DNA from: Acetobacteraceae bacterium
Lineage (GTDB): Bacteria; Pseudomonadota; Alphaproteobacteria; Acetobacterales; Acetobacteraceae
Length of the DNA: 5,505 nt
Direction of reading: 5' to 3'
NCBI GenBank assembly: GCA_014377905.1
Contig: JACMOQ010000617.1
Location: 1-5,505 of the forward strand
Shown: positions 1 through 5,223 of the stretch, piece by piece
Layout: each line of letters begins with the position of its first letter
Numbering within the stretch: the first letter of the stretch is position 1
Notes under the pieces: model-generated
What the model saw: the letters and a program-made list of their open reading frames with translations, nothing else
Told to the model about the DNA's origin: nothing
Database searches by the model: none
Translations under genes and position numbers: made by a program

Positions 1-19
1 GCCTTGTGAAGGGATCGCC

Positions 20-1816
20 ATGACCGCTTTGAATACCGCCCAAGCCACGGACAAGAATTTCCCGCTACGGCGCAGGTTTGCCAGTGCGGGGGAGCAACCG
101 GACCTGCCTGTCGAGGGCGCCGAAACCACGCCGGATGCACCGACCGAGTTCTTCGTTGCCCTGTCGCCACTTGCCGCTGCGGCAGGGGTTTTTACTCCAC
201 CCAACCTAGTCGGGCCCGGCTCGGCCCAGGCGCTGCTGGCTCCTCAGGCGAGCCGCAGTTACGGGGTAACAGGCGTTGGGATCAAGATCGGCATCCTGTC
301 AGACAGCTTTAACAGCCGTGGCGGGCTGGGGGGCGACATCGCCAATGGCAGCCTGGGTGCTGCGGTGAAGATTTTGAAGGAAGGCATGGCATCGGGCAGC
401 GATGAGGGCCGGGCGATGGCGGAACTGATCCACAAAATTGCGCCTGGTGCGGCGATTGATTTCTACTCGGGGTTCTACGGCGCCGCCGACATGGCGGCCG
501 GGGTGGCGGCGTTGGTCAAGGACGGCTGCAACATCATCGTGGACGACATTACCTATCTTAACGAGCCTTTCTTTCAGACCGGGCATGGGCTGCAGAATGC
601 GGTTTCGGCCGCCATCAAATCCGGTGTCAGCTATTTTACCTCGGCCAGCAATGCTGGTCGGAACTTTTACGAAGCCGACTTTACCGGGGTGAAAGCGTCC
701 CTGCCGGGCATTGCCGGGAATTACCTGGTGGAGAATTTCGGCACCGCGGCAGCCCCGGTGACCCGGCAGAGCCTGACCATCGGGCGCGGCACGACCAGCA
801 CGATCGATCTGCAATGGGACCAGCCGTTTGTCGGCATTGGCGGCAGCAAGGGGGCGGCGAACAGCCTGGGAATGGCGCTTTACAACAGTAACAACCAGAT
901 CGTTTCCTACGCCACGCTGAATGGCGTGAACCGCAACCCCAATCAGATCCTTCAGTTCACCAACACAACGGCTTCGACCAGTTTCAGCCTGGGGATTTTC
1001 AGCAATTGCGGCACGACAACGCCAGGGCTGTTCAAGTATATCGTTTATGGCAACGGCACCACGATCAATGACAGCAAAGCCGGCAAAGGCTCGGGCACGT
1101 TGATCGGGCACGAACAGGTCGGCGCCGCCAATGTCGTGGGGGCGGTAGCTTACAACACGACATCGACGTTTGGCGGCAAGAACGTTGTTGAAGCATTTTC
1201 ATCGGTGGGGCCGAGCAGCTTGCTGTTCGATGCGGCGGGAAATCGGCTGGCAACGCCGGGGAGCTCGGGTGGGGTGGATTTTGTCGCACCCGATGGCTCG
1301 GCGACCAATGTGTTTAATCCGTTCTTCGGCACCTCGGCCGCCGCGCCGAACGCGGCGGCGGGTGCGGCACTAATGCTGCAAGCCAACCCGTTATTGACGC
1401 CGGCGCAAGTCAGCGCCGGGCTGGCGGCGTCCGCACTTGCCGCTATCGGCCCGGTTGGTTCGACCGGGGCGGGGCTGATTCAAGCGACCGGCGCGGTCAA
1501 GTTTGCGCTCGCAACGTTAGCCAAGCCGGCCGTGACCGCGACCGCCAGCCTGGTGATCAGTGCCGCGGCATCCGGCGGCGCGGCCATCCGCAGCGCGCTT
1601 GATGGCACCCCGACGCTTCGCATGGCGGATGCGCTCGGCAGTTTGGCTGCCGACCCCACCGCGCCAGGAGATTTTTACGCCAGCATCGATCCGGCGATCG
1701 CCGCCGCGCTGCCGATGCCGGATCTGAGCATCGGGGCGGGCGTTTCAGCTTTGGCGATGCTGAACAATGCCAATTGGGATCTGCCATATCTGACCAACGC
1801 GCCGACGGTGTTTTAG
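20..1816 (+). CDS. Subtilisin/sedolisin-clan serine peptidase with a non-canonical active site (598 aa)
   Basis: Predicted endopeptidase of the S8/S53 clan. Residues 1-80 look like a propeptide or linker, and there is no Sec signal peptide. The peptidase fold begins near residue 85. Asp95 (ILSDSF) is the subtilisin-type Asp. The segment normally holding the catalytic His reads DEGRAMAELIHKIAPGA, with Glu129 in the His position. Asn211 (SASNAGRN) fits the oxyanion-hole Asn, and Ser439 (FGTSAAAPNAAAG) is the nucleophile. About 228 residues separate Asn211 from Ser439, much more than in subtilisin. The extra part (about 235-345) is rich in Thr/Ser/Asn and beta-like, resembling an inserted beta-sandwich. 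Residues 490-598 are an Ala-rich tail of unknown role. The ATG is chosen because AAGGGA lies 5 nt upstream (bases 9-14). Family membership is confident; substrate, export route and actual activity are not. It converges on the oxidoreductase gene downstream. Confidence 0.9.
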   Translation: MTALNTAQATDKNFPLRRRFASAGEQPDLPVEGAETTPDAPTEFFVALSPLAAAAGVFTPPNLVGPGSAQALLAPQASRSYGVTGVGIKIGILSDSFNSRGGLGGDIANGSLGAAVKILKEGMASGSDEGRAMAELIHKIAPGAAIDFYSGFYGAADMAAGVAALVKDGCNIIVDDITYLNEPFFQTGHGLQNAVSAAIKSGVSYFTSASNAGRNFYEADFTGVKASLPGIAGNYLVENFGTAAAPVTRQSLTIGRGTTSTIDLQWDQPFVGIGGSKGAANSLGMALYNSNNQIVSYATLNGVNRNPNQILQFTNTTASTSFSLGIFSNCGTTTPGLFKYIVYGNGTTINDSKAGKGSGTLIGHEQVGAANVVGAVAYNTTSTFGGKNVVEAFSSVGPSSLLFDAAGNRLATPGSSGGVDFVAPDGSATNVFNPFFGTSAAAPNAAAGAALMLQANPLLTPAQVSAGLAASALAAIGPVGSTGAGLIQATGAVKFALATLAKPAVTATASLVISAAASGGAAIRSALDGTPTLRMADALGSLAADPTAPGDFYASIDPAIAAALPMPDLSIGAGVSALAMLNNANWDLPYLTNAPTVF

Positions 1817-1826
1817 GCGACTTTCG

Positions 1827-2834
1827 CTATCTGATCTGTGGCGCGATATCCTTCATGAAAAGTTCCAGTGCGCGGGCGGAAAATTCTGCCGGCATTGGAC
1901 CGGTGCGGAAACGAACGATAACGCCGCCGATGCCGGTTTTCGCCAGGCTGGTGAAATCGTCCATCATGCTGTCGGGGGAGCCGCAAAGCACCGCAAGATT
2001 GGGTTTGGCGTTGGCTTTGGCGGTGCGTTCTTCAAACGCGGAACTCTGCGCGGCGCGGTAGGTTTGCATCATCTTGAAATAGGGCAAGCCGATGTCGTGG
2101 GCTTCCGCATCAGTGGGCGCGAGTACGACGGTGCGGGCGACCCAGCATTCGGAGAGCGCCTGGTCGATCTTGTCGGCGCTGATGCCGGCGTCCTGGGCGG
2201 CGGCACGGTAAACCTCGATATTGCGCGCCGCACCCCTGGCGGTGGCCGCGGCCATGATCACCGGCCGGCCCTGGCGCGCCTGCGCCGCGAGGGAGGCTTC
2301 GGAGGCGACGCTGCGCAGGATGGGCGGATAGGGTTTGGTGTAAGGTCGCGGGCGCAGCATCGGGATTTCGAAATTCCAGTATTTGCCGGCATGCACGACT
2401 TTTTCCTGGGTCCAGCATTGCAGCAGAATTTTCTCGATTTCCTCAAAACGCTCCTGCGCGCTGGCGGGATCGATTTCGTAGCCGCTATATTCGTGGGTGT
2501 TGACCAGGCTGCCGCGCCCGAGGCCGACAATCAGGCGGCCCTTGCTGAGGTTGTCGATCAGCGAAATCTGTTCGGCCATGCGCAGCGGATGGTAGAGCGA
2601 GGTTTGCAGGACGGCGAAACCGATCTTGATGCGGGTGGTCGCCATGGCGAGCGCCGCGGCAAAGGCCGGTGGATCGACATAGACGCAATTGCCGTCGAAA
2701 TGGTGTTCGGCAAGGAAAACGGCGTCCATACCTTCATCCTCGGCAAGTTTGGCCTCGGCGATGGCTTCGTGGATGATTTCGGCATCCGCGGTTGGATCGC
2801 GTGATTCGTGAAACAAAAAAACCCCTAGGCGCAT
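1827..2834 (-). CDS. LuxA-like LLM-class flavin-dependent monooxygenase/oxidoreductase (335 aa)
   Basis: Bacterial-luciferase-like TIM-barrel enzyme expected to use reduced FMN (or F420) and O2 to oxidise an unidentified small molecule in the cytoplasm. The N-terminus (MRLGVFLF) is the first barrel strand. AEHHF at residues 42-46 places His44/His45 where Vibrio LuxA has its active-site His44/His45. HPLRMAEQISLIDNLSKGR (82-100) followed by VGLGRG (103-108) is the family core motif; the reactive Cys106 of LuxA is Gly here. The LuxA mobile-loop region (about residues 260-290) is markedly shorter, so light emission is unlikely. The start is supported by AGGAGA 5 nt upstream (complement of 2840-2845). 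Length is normal for the family. It follows a roughly 340 bp interval without an intact gene, so it probably has its own promoter. No partner flavin reductase is visible, and the substrate cannot be told from sequence. Confidence 0.93.
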   Translation of the reverse strand: MRLGVFLFHESRDPTADAEIIHEAIAEAKLAEDEGMDAVFLAEHHFDGNCVYVDPPAFAAALAMATTRIKIGFAVLQTSLYHPLRMAEQISLIDNLSKGRLIVGLGRGSLVNTHEYSGYEIDPASAQERFEEIEKILLQCWTQEKVVHAGKYWNFEIPMLRPRPYTKPYPPILRSVASEASLAAQARQGRPVIMAAATARGAARNIEVYRAAAQDAGISADKIDQALSECWVARTVVLAPTDAEAHDIGLPYFKMMQTYRAAQSSAFEERTAKANAKPNLAVLCGSPDSMMDDFTSLAKTGIGGVIVRFRTGPMPAEFSARALELFMKDIAPQIR

Positions 2835-2839
2835 CCACT

Positions 2840-2845
2840 TCTCCT
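2840..2845 (-). promoter_or_regulatory. Ribosome binding site of the LLM oxidoreductase
   Basis: AGGAGA on the minus strand, 5 nt before the ATG at 2834-2832. It fixes the start of the flavin-dependent enzyme, which also begins exactly where the first barrel strand is expected. Confidence 0.7.
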
Positions 2846-2912
2846 GCCGACATAATGCTACCGCTGATCTTGACCTGAATCCCCCATGGAAGCCAGGAGA
2901 CGAACCGGAATG

Positions 2913-2953
2913 GAGTGCGATCCGTTCGGGTTTAATCGATAGACACGCTCTAA
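2913..2953. repeat. Imperfect palindromic intergenic repeat (about 40 bp)
   Basis: The arms GAGTGCG (2913-2919) and CACGCTC (2944-2950) pair with one wobble and one mismatch around a centre containing GATCCG and TTTAATCGA. A second overlapping imperfect stem pairs CGAACCGGA (from 2901) with TCCGTTCG (2921-2928), with one bulge. The general pattern (GAGCGTGATCCG, a TTTAATCG centre, then CACGCTCTAA) resembles short palindromic repeats scattered between genes of many Alphaproteobacteria. That resemblance is from memory and only one copy lies in this window. It sits between the SOUL remnant and the oxidoreductase gene and could lie in the oxidoreductase 5' region. Confidence 0.4.
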
Positions 2954-2970
2954 AATTATGGTTTCGCGAT

Positions 2971-3010
2971 CATCTTTATCCAATCGAATAGGCAAGCCGA
3001 TTGGATGATG
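2971..3010. repeat. Perfect 9-bp inverted repeat, extended to 13 bp with a bulge
   Basis: ATCCAATCG (2978-2986) and CGATTGGAT (2998-3006) are exact reverse complements around an 11-nt loop. CATC (2971-2974) and GATG (3007-3010) extend the stem across a TTT bulge. No T-run follows on either strand, so it is not a standard intrinsic terminator. It lies downstream of the membrane-protein gene and beside the SOUL remnant, and could be a 3' mRNA-stabilising hairpin, a weak terminator, or debris at the boundary of the decayed copy. Confidence 0.5.
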
Positions 3011-3019
3011 CCCGCGTGT

Positions 3020-3133
3020 GAAGGGCGGGCCATAGCTGAGCGTATAGGTTCCAGCGCGATCCTTGCAGCCTCGGCCGATCCAGAAAAGCGCAGCGTCGCG
3101 ATCGTTTTATTCGGTGCTGTCACGATCCGCACG
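3020..3133 (-). pseudogene. Decayed C-terminal fragment of a second SOUL/HBP-family gene
   Basis: Read on the minus strand, this encodes RIVTAPNKTIATLRFSGSA and then, in a different frame, YTLSYGPPF. The intact SOUL protein upstream has RIVTVPSETIATLRFSGSA and YMLGYDPPF. The DNA of 3020-3133 aligns with 3708-3870 of the intact gene. By hand, 3077-3130 matches 3814-3867 at 44 of 54 bases. Relative to the intact gene, the fragment has lost about 35 nt and about 14 nt, which together break the frame. Similarity stops before the C-terminal PFLRRNE motif, and nothing matching the N-terminal two thirds is present. An 82-codon open frame (3204-2956, TTG start) runs through the fragment but overlaps the 3' end of the membrane-protein gene, changes frame within the homology and has no good ribosome binding site. 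It is best read as a relic of duplication. Confidence 0.75.
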
Positions 3134-3178
3134 ATGTGACCGCCGCGCCCAGCAACCAATCGGGTGGCTTCGATTGCA

Positions 3179-3580
3179 TTATCTCCGCGCGCCCATGCCG
3201 ACAAATAGCGGCAAAAGCGCGGTCGCGACCTGGGCTGTCATGCCAAGTAAGCCTTCAAGCGTCGTCAAGGCCACCCATTGTTCAGCCGCCGTCCGTCCGA
3301 ACAGCGTCGCGCCAAGAAACGTTTCGAAGATCAGCAGCAGCGCGAGGAACCACAGCGCCATAATCCAGCGGGTCGGCATGAGGGGTGGAACCTGCCAGCG
3401 CCGGATCGCCCAGCGGCAGAAATACCAGCCGGCGACGAGCATCACCGGCAGTTCCACGAGCGTGGCGGCAAGCGCACCCGTGCGCGGCGCGACGACCAGC
3501 ACCCGGATTGTCCCCATGACAAAGCCCACAGCAAACAAAATCAGAAAATAAACCGTGCCTGCAAACACCGCGCTTTTCAT
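3179..3580 (-). CDS. Small four-helix integral membrane protein of unknown function (133 aa)
   Basis: Not recognised to a named family. Four hydrophobic segments are visible, near residues 5-25 (FAGTVYFLILFAVGFVMG), 36-55, 71-93 (including WFLALLLIFETFLGA) and 108-127, with Arg-rich connections (CRWAIRRWQ at 55-63) that suggest loops on the cytoplasmic side. It is short, without a soluble domain, so a binding or accessory membrane role is more likely than an enzyme, though this is inference. The start is supported by AAGGAAG 6 nt upstream (complement of 3587-3593). It begins 70 nt after the stop of the SOUL gene on the same strand, with no clear terminator between them, so the two are probably co-transcribed. 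The decayed SOUL copy starts about 45 nt beyond its stop codon. Confidence 0.8.
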   Translation of the reverse strand: MKSAVFAGTVYFLILFAVGFVMGTIRVLVVAPRTGALAATLVELPVMLVAGWYFCRWAIRRWQVPPLMPTRWIMALWFLALLLIFETFLGATLFGRTAAEQWVALTTLEGLLGMTAQVATALLPLFVGMGARR

Positions 3581-3650
3581 AGACGGCTTCCTTACACCAG
3601 ACAGCGTCTAATGCCGCACGCTTTGCGATGGGGGAATGGTCGAAATTATA

Positions 3651-4286
3651 TCAGCGGGTTTCTACTACCAGAACCGCAGCCTCGTTCCTGCGCAGAAAGG
3701 GCAACGCGAAAGGCGGATCATAGCCGAGCATATAGGGCGCGCCCGTTGGGTTCCAACGCGATCCCTTCAGGCTATCGATCAGTTCCTTTTGTCGCGCACC
3801 GGAGTCATCAGCCGATCCGGAAAAGCGCAACGTCGCGATTGTTTCGCTTGGAACCGTCACGATCCGCGTGCGTCCATCGGTTGGCTGCGGGGCTGCGTCC
3901 GCGCTGATATTGGCCGGGAGGTAGAACACCATACGAACCATATCGTTGGTTTCCGACACCAGCACGGGCGCGGTCATGGCCAGCTTTTCGGAGTTCCGCA
4001 CTTCAACGGGGACTGTCATGCCGATCTTGGCGCTGCCACCGTTCTGGGCCTGGTTCGCTCCGGAAATATAGGCGAAGAGCAGACGGAAGGCTTGATCCCG
4101 ACTGGCCTGCCCGACGCCCGGGAGTTCAACCTCGGCCGCAAGACGTGGCGCGTAACGGCGGATTTCAACACTGTCGCCAATGCGCGCGACGATGTCGTAG
4201 CGCGGTTCCTCATAGAGCCGGATGCCGAATATTCCGACCAGACTCTCAAAGCCCAGGGTCGCATAATAGGCTATGTTGGACCACAT
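3651..4286 (-). CDS. SOUL/HBP-family (heme-binding-like) protein (211 aa)
   Basis: SOUL family member, named after heme-binding vertebrate proteins; the bacterial role is not established. Numbering is from the chosen ATG at 4286. An amphipathic or hydrophobic N-terminus (residues 5-24) leads into EEPRYDIVARIGDSVEIRRY, the usual family opening. The core contains KIGMTVPVEV, KLAMTAPVLV and VFYLPANISADAAP, followed by RIVTVPSETIATLRFSG, WNPTGAPYMLGYDPPF and PFLRRNEAAV near the C-terminus. A longer frame extends to an ATG at 4376, but the extra 30 residues do not resemble the family, whereas AGAAGG lies 7 nt before the 4286 start. The protein has no histidine or cysteine at all, so any heme contact must use other residues. 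It is upstream of the membrane-protein gene in a probable operon, and a broken paralogue lies downstream. Confidence 0.9.
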   Translation of the reverse strand: MWSNIAYYATLGFESLVGIFGIRLYEEPRYDIVARIGDSVEIRRYAPRLAAEVELPGVGQASRDQAFRLLFAYISGANQAQNGGSAKIGMTVPVEVRNSEKLAMTAPVLVSETNDMVRMVFYLPANISADAAPQPTDGRTRIVTVPSETIATLRFSGSADDSGARQKELIDSLKGSRWNPTGAPYMLGYDPPFALPFLRRNEAAVLVVETR

Positions 4287-4293
4287 GGTTGCG

Positions 4294-4299
4294 CCTTCT
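4294..4299 (-). promoter_or_regulatory. Ribosome binding site deciding the SOUL gene start
   Basis: AGAAGG on the minus strand, 7 nt before ATG 4286-4284. It favours this start over the upstream ATG at 4376 in the same frame, whose added residues lack family similarity. Confidence 0.65.
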
Positions 4300-4458
4300 G
4301 ATGGCAGGAGGTGAAGCGACCATCGGGCCGCTTGCACTGCGTCGGGCCTGACGCACGCAATCAGTATGTGGGTCATGGGCCTGGGGGCTTCAACCCGTCG
4401 ATCCAGGTCCGAAAGTTGCCCCGGCTTTGCGGTATTACCGAAAAATTTGGTCCAGTCG

Positions 4459-4803
4459 CTAAATGCGGATCATGGCGTCGAGCTTGGCGCGGACCTCAGC
4501 AGCGAGCCAGCGCGGGATGGTGCCGCCGGCGTAGGCGACCGGGCGCGCAAAAATGTCGATGCTGCGTATGTGGCTGAGCAATATTTCGCCGGCAACGGCG
4601 AGGCCTGGCGGTAGTAGCACGCCGGTCGGATAATTGCGCACCCGCGAGGTTATCGGGCAGACGATCGCGAGCCCCGACCGCTCGGTCAACAGGCGTCCGG
4701 AGACCACCAGCGCTGGACGGCGGCCGGATTGCTCACGGCCCAGGGTTGGCGTGAAGTCGGTCCAGACGAGTTCGCCAGCATCGGGATACCAGGGGGACAG
4801 CAT
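4459..4803 (-). CDS. mazF: MazF/PemK-family toxin, predicted endoribonuclease (114 aa)
   Basis: Toxin of a type II toxin-antitoxin pair. MazF proteins cleave mRNA at short sequence motifs, arresting growth when released from MazE. The N-terminus has the family signature GELVWTDFTPTLGREQSGRRP (residues 10-30 from the ATG), then PALVVS, CPITSR (49-54) and the late GEILLSHIRSIDIFAR. The Arg in the GRRP loop and Thr52 in PITSR correspond to the catalytic Arg and Thr of characterised MazF enzymes. Length is typical, so the toxin looks intact. The start is ATG 4803-4801, which shares one base with the mazE stop (TGATG), giving translational coupling. A GTG at 4806 would add one residue and cannot be excluded. 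GGAGGAG at the end of mazE serves as ribosome binding site. The exact RNA target cannot be read from the sequence. Confidence 0.92.
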   Translation of the reverse strand: MLSPWYPDAGELVWTDFTPTLGREQSGRRPALVVSGRLLTERSGLAIVCPITSRVRNYPTGVLLPPGLAVAGEILLSHIRSIDIFARPVAYAGGTIPRWLAAEVRAKLDAMIRI

Positions 4804-5066
4804 CACTCCTCCACGATTTCGTGTCCGACATCGGGACCCCAGTCAACGACGGCGTCGGCATAGAGTGTTCGCCATTCATCGGCGGACTTGCTGGCGAACA
4901 TTTCATCCAGCGTCAGGCGTAGCTTGGCCCGCCGGATAATGATCTGGTCGGCCTCGGTTTCCATTTCTATCCGCTCGCCCTCGCGCAGGTCGAGCGCGGC
5001 TGCAAACTCGGTCGGGAGGCGGACTGCCAGACTGCTGCCCCAACGACCTACGATGGCTTTGGTCAT
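4803..5066 (-). CDS. mazE: MazE-type AbrB/SpoVT-fold antitoxin (87 aa)
   Basis: Antitoxin partner of the MazF toxin directly downstream. Residues 1-48 form the swapped-hairpin DNA-binding fold: MTKAIVGRWGSSLAVRLP followed by ALDLREGERIEM and QIIIRR, the usual MazE/AbrB pattern. Residues 49-87 are an acidic tail (DEMF, DEWRTLY, VDWGPDVGHEIVEE) with aromatic anchors Trp65 and Trp76, as expected for the segment that wraps around MazF. The frame is open up to 5177, but the extra 37 residues are unlike the family and read through the operator, so the ATG at 5066 is chosen. No strong Shine-Dalgarno is present; the only purine-rich stretch (GAAAGA) lies inside an operator arm. With MazF it should bind and repress its own promoter at the palindromes immediately upstream. 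Confidence 0.9.
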   Translation of the reverse strand: MTKAIVGRWGSSLAVRLPTEFAAALDLREGERIEMETEADQIIIRRAKLRLTLDEMFASKSADEWRTLYADAVVDWGPDVGHEIVEE

Positions 5067-5071
5067 CTTGG

Positions 5072-5108
5072 TATCTTTCGCGTGAAAGATATCTTTTGCA
5101 TATCCTTC
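5072..5108 (-). promoter_or_regulatory. Probable mazEF operator with overlapping (alternating) palindromes
   Basis: Read on the plus strand, TATCTTTC (5072-5079) and GAAAGATA (5084-5091) form a perfect 8-bp inverted repeat around GCGT. The second arm also belongs to the perfect 12-bp palindrome AAAGATATCTTT (5085-5096). A fourth related half-site, TATCCTTC, lies at 5101-5108. The middle half-site can therefore pair with either neighbour. The E. coli mazEF promoter is described as having an alternating palindrome bound by MazE-MazF. The block begins 5 bp upstream of the antitoxin ATG. A poor promoter-like match, TTGCCT (complement of 5115-5120) with a -10 element falling inside the palindromes, would place the operator over the promoter; that part is weak. 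Confidence 0.65.
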
Positions 5109-5187
5109 GAGACGAGGCAAGAGTGTTGGTTGGTGCGGAAAAAGCCAATTCAGCGCCCTCACCCCCCGCACTCTCACGGAAGAAAGC

Positions 5188-5216
5188 TTGCAGCGGTGAT
5201 GGGATTAAGTTATTAA
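5188..5216 (+). promoter_or_regulatory. Candidate sigma70 promoter for a leaderless transcript
   Basis: TTGCAG (5188-5193), a 17-nt spacer and TATTAA (5211-5216) make a sigma70-like pair in an AT-rich patch that is unusual for this GC-rich window. Transcription should begin 6-8 nt after the -10 element, at or next to the A of the ATG at 5224. No Shine-Dalgarno precedes that ATG, which agrees with leaderless initiation. It is divergent from mazEF, and the two share the 157-bp interval 5067-5223. Confidence 0.45.
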
Positions 5217-5223
5217 TTTTATC

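Noticed and set aside
299..1111. Minus-strand open frame (270 codons) antisense to the peptidase
   Set aside because: Arg/Pro/Ala-rich translation without a domain; it lies opposite the conserved peptidase motifs.
1814..1832. Bidirectional terminator between the convergent peptidase and oxidoreductase genes
   Set aside because: Only 10 bp separate the stop codons, and no stem with a T-run was found there.
2064..2804. Long plus-strand open frame (246 codons) antisense to the flavin monooxygenase
   Set aside because: The minus-strand frame encodes a clear LuxA-like protein with a good ribosome binding site. The plus-strand translation has no recognisable domain and is the usual GC-rich shadow.
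2956..3204. 82-codon minus-strand open frame as a functional small SOUL-like gene
   Set aside because: It overlaps the end of the membrane-protein gene, starts with TTG without a clear ribosome binding site, and the SOUL similarity changes frame inside it. Treated as part of a pseudogene.
3636..4301. Plus-strand open frame (221 codons) over the SOUL gene
   Set aside because: The SOUL protein on the other strand is recognisable along its whole length; this frame is a shadow.
4430..4440. CGGTA/TACCG inverted repeat after mazF as a terminator
   Set aside because: The arms are only 5 bp around a single base and no T-run follows in the mazF direction. The rest of 4287-4458 shows no feature I can support apart from the SOUL ribosome binding site.
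5067..5177. N-terminal extension of MazE to the open-frame limit at 5177
   Set aside because: The extra 37 residues do not resemble MazE and would be encoded by the operator palindromes; the AbrB fold starts naturally at MTKAIVGRWGSS.
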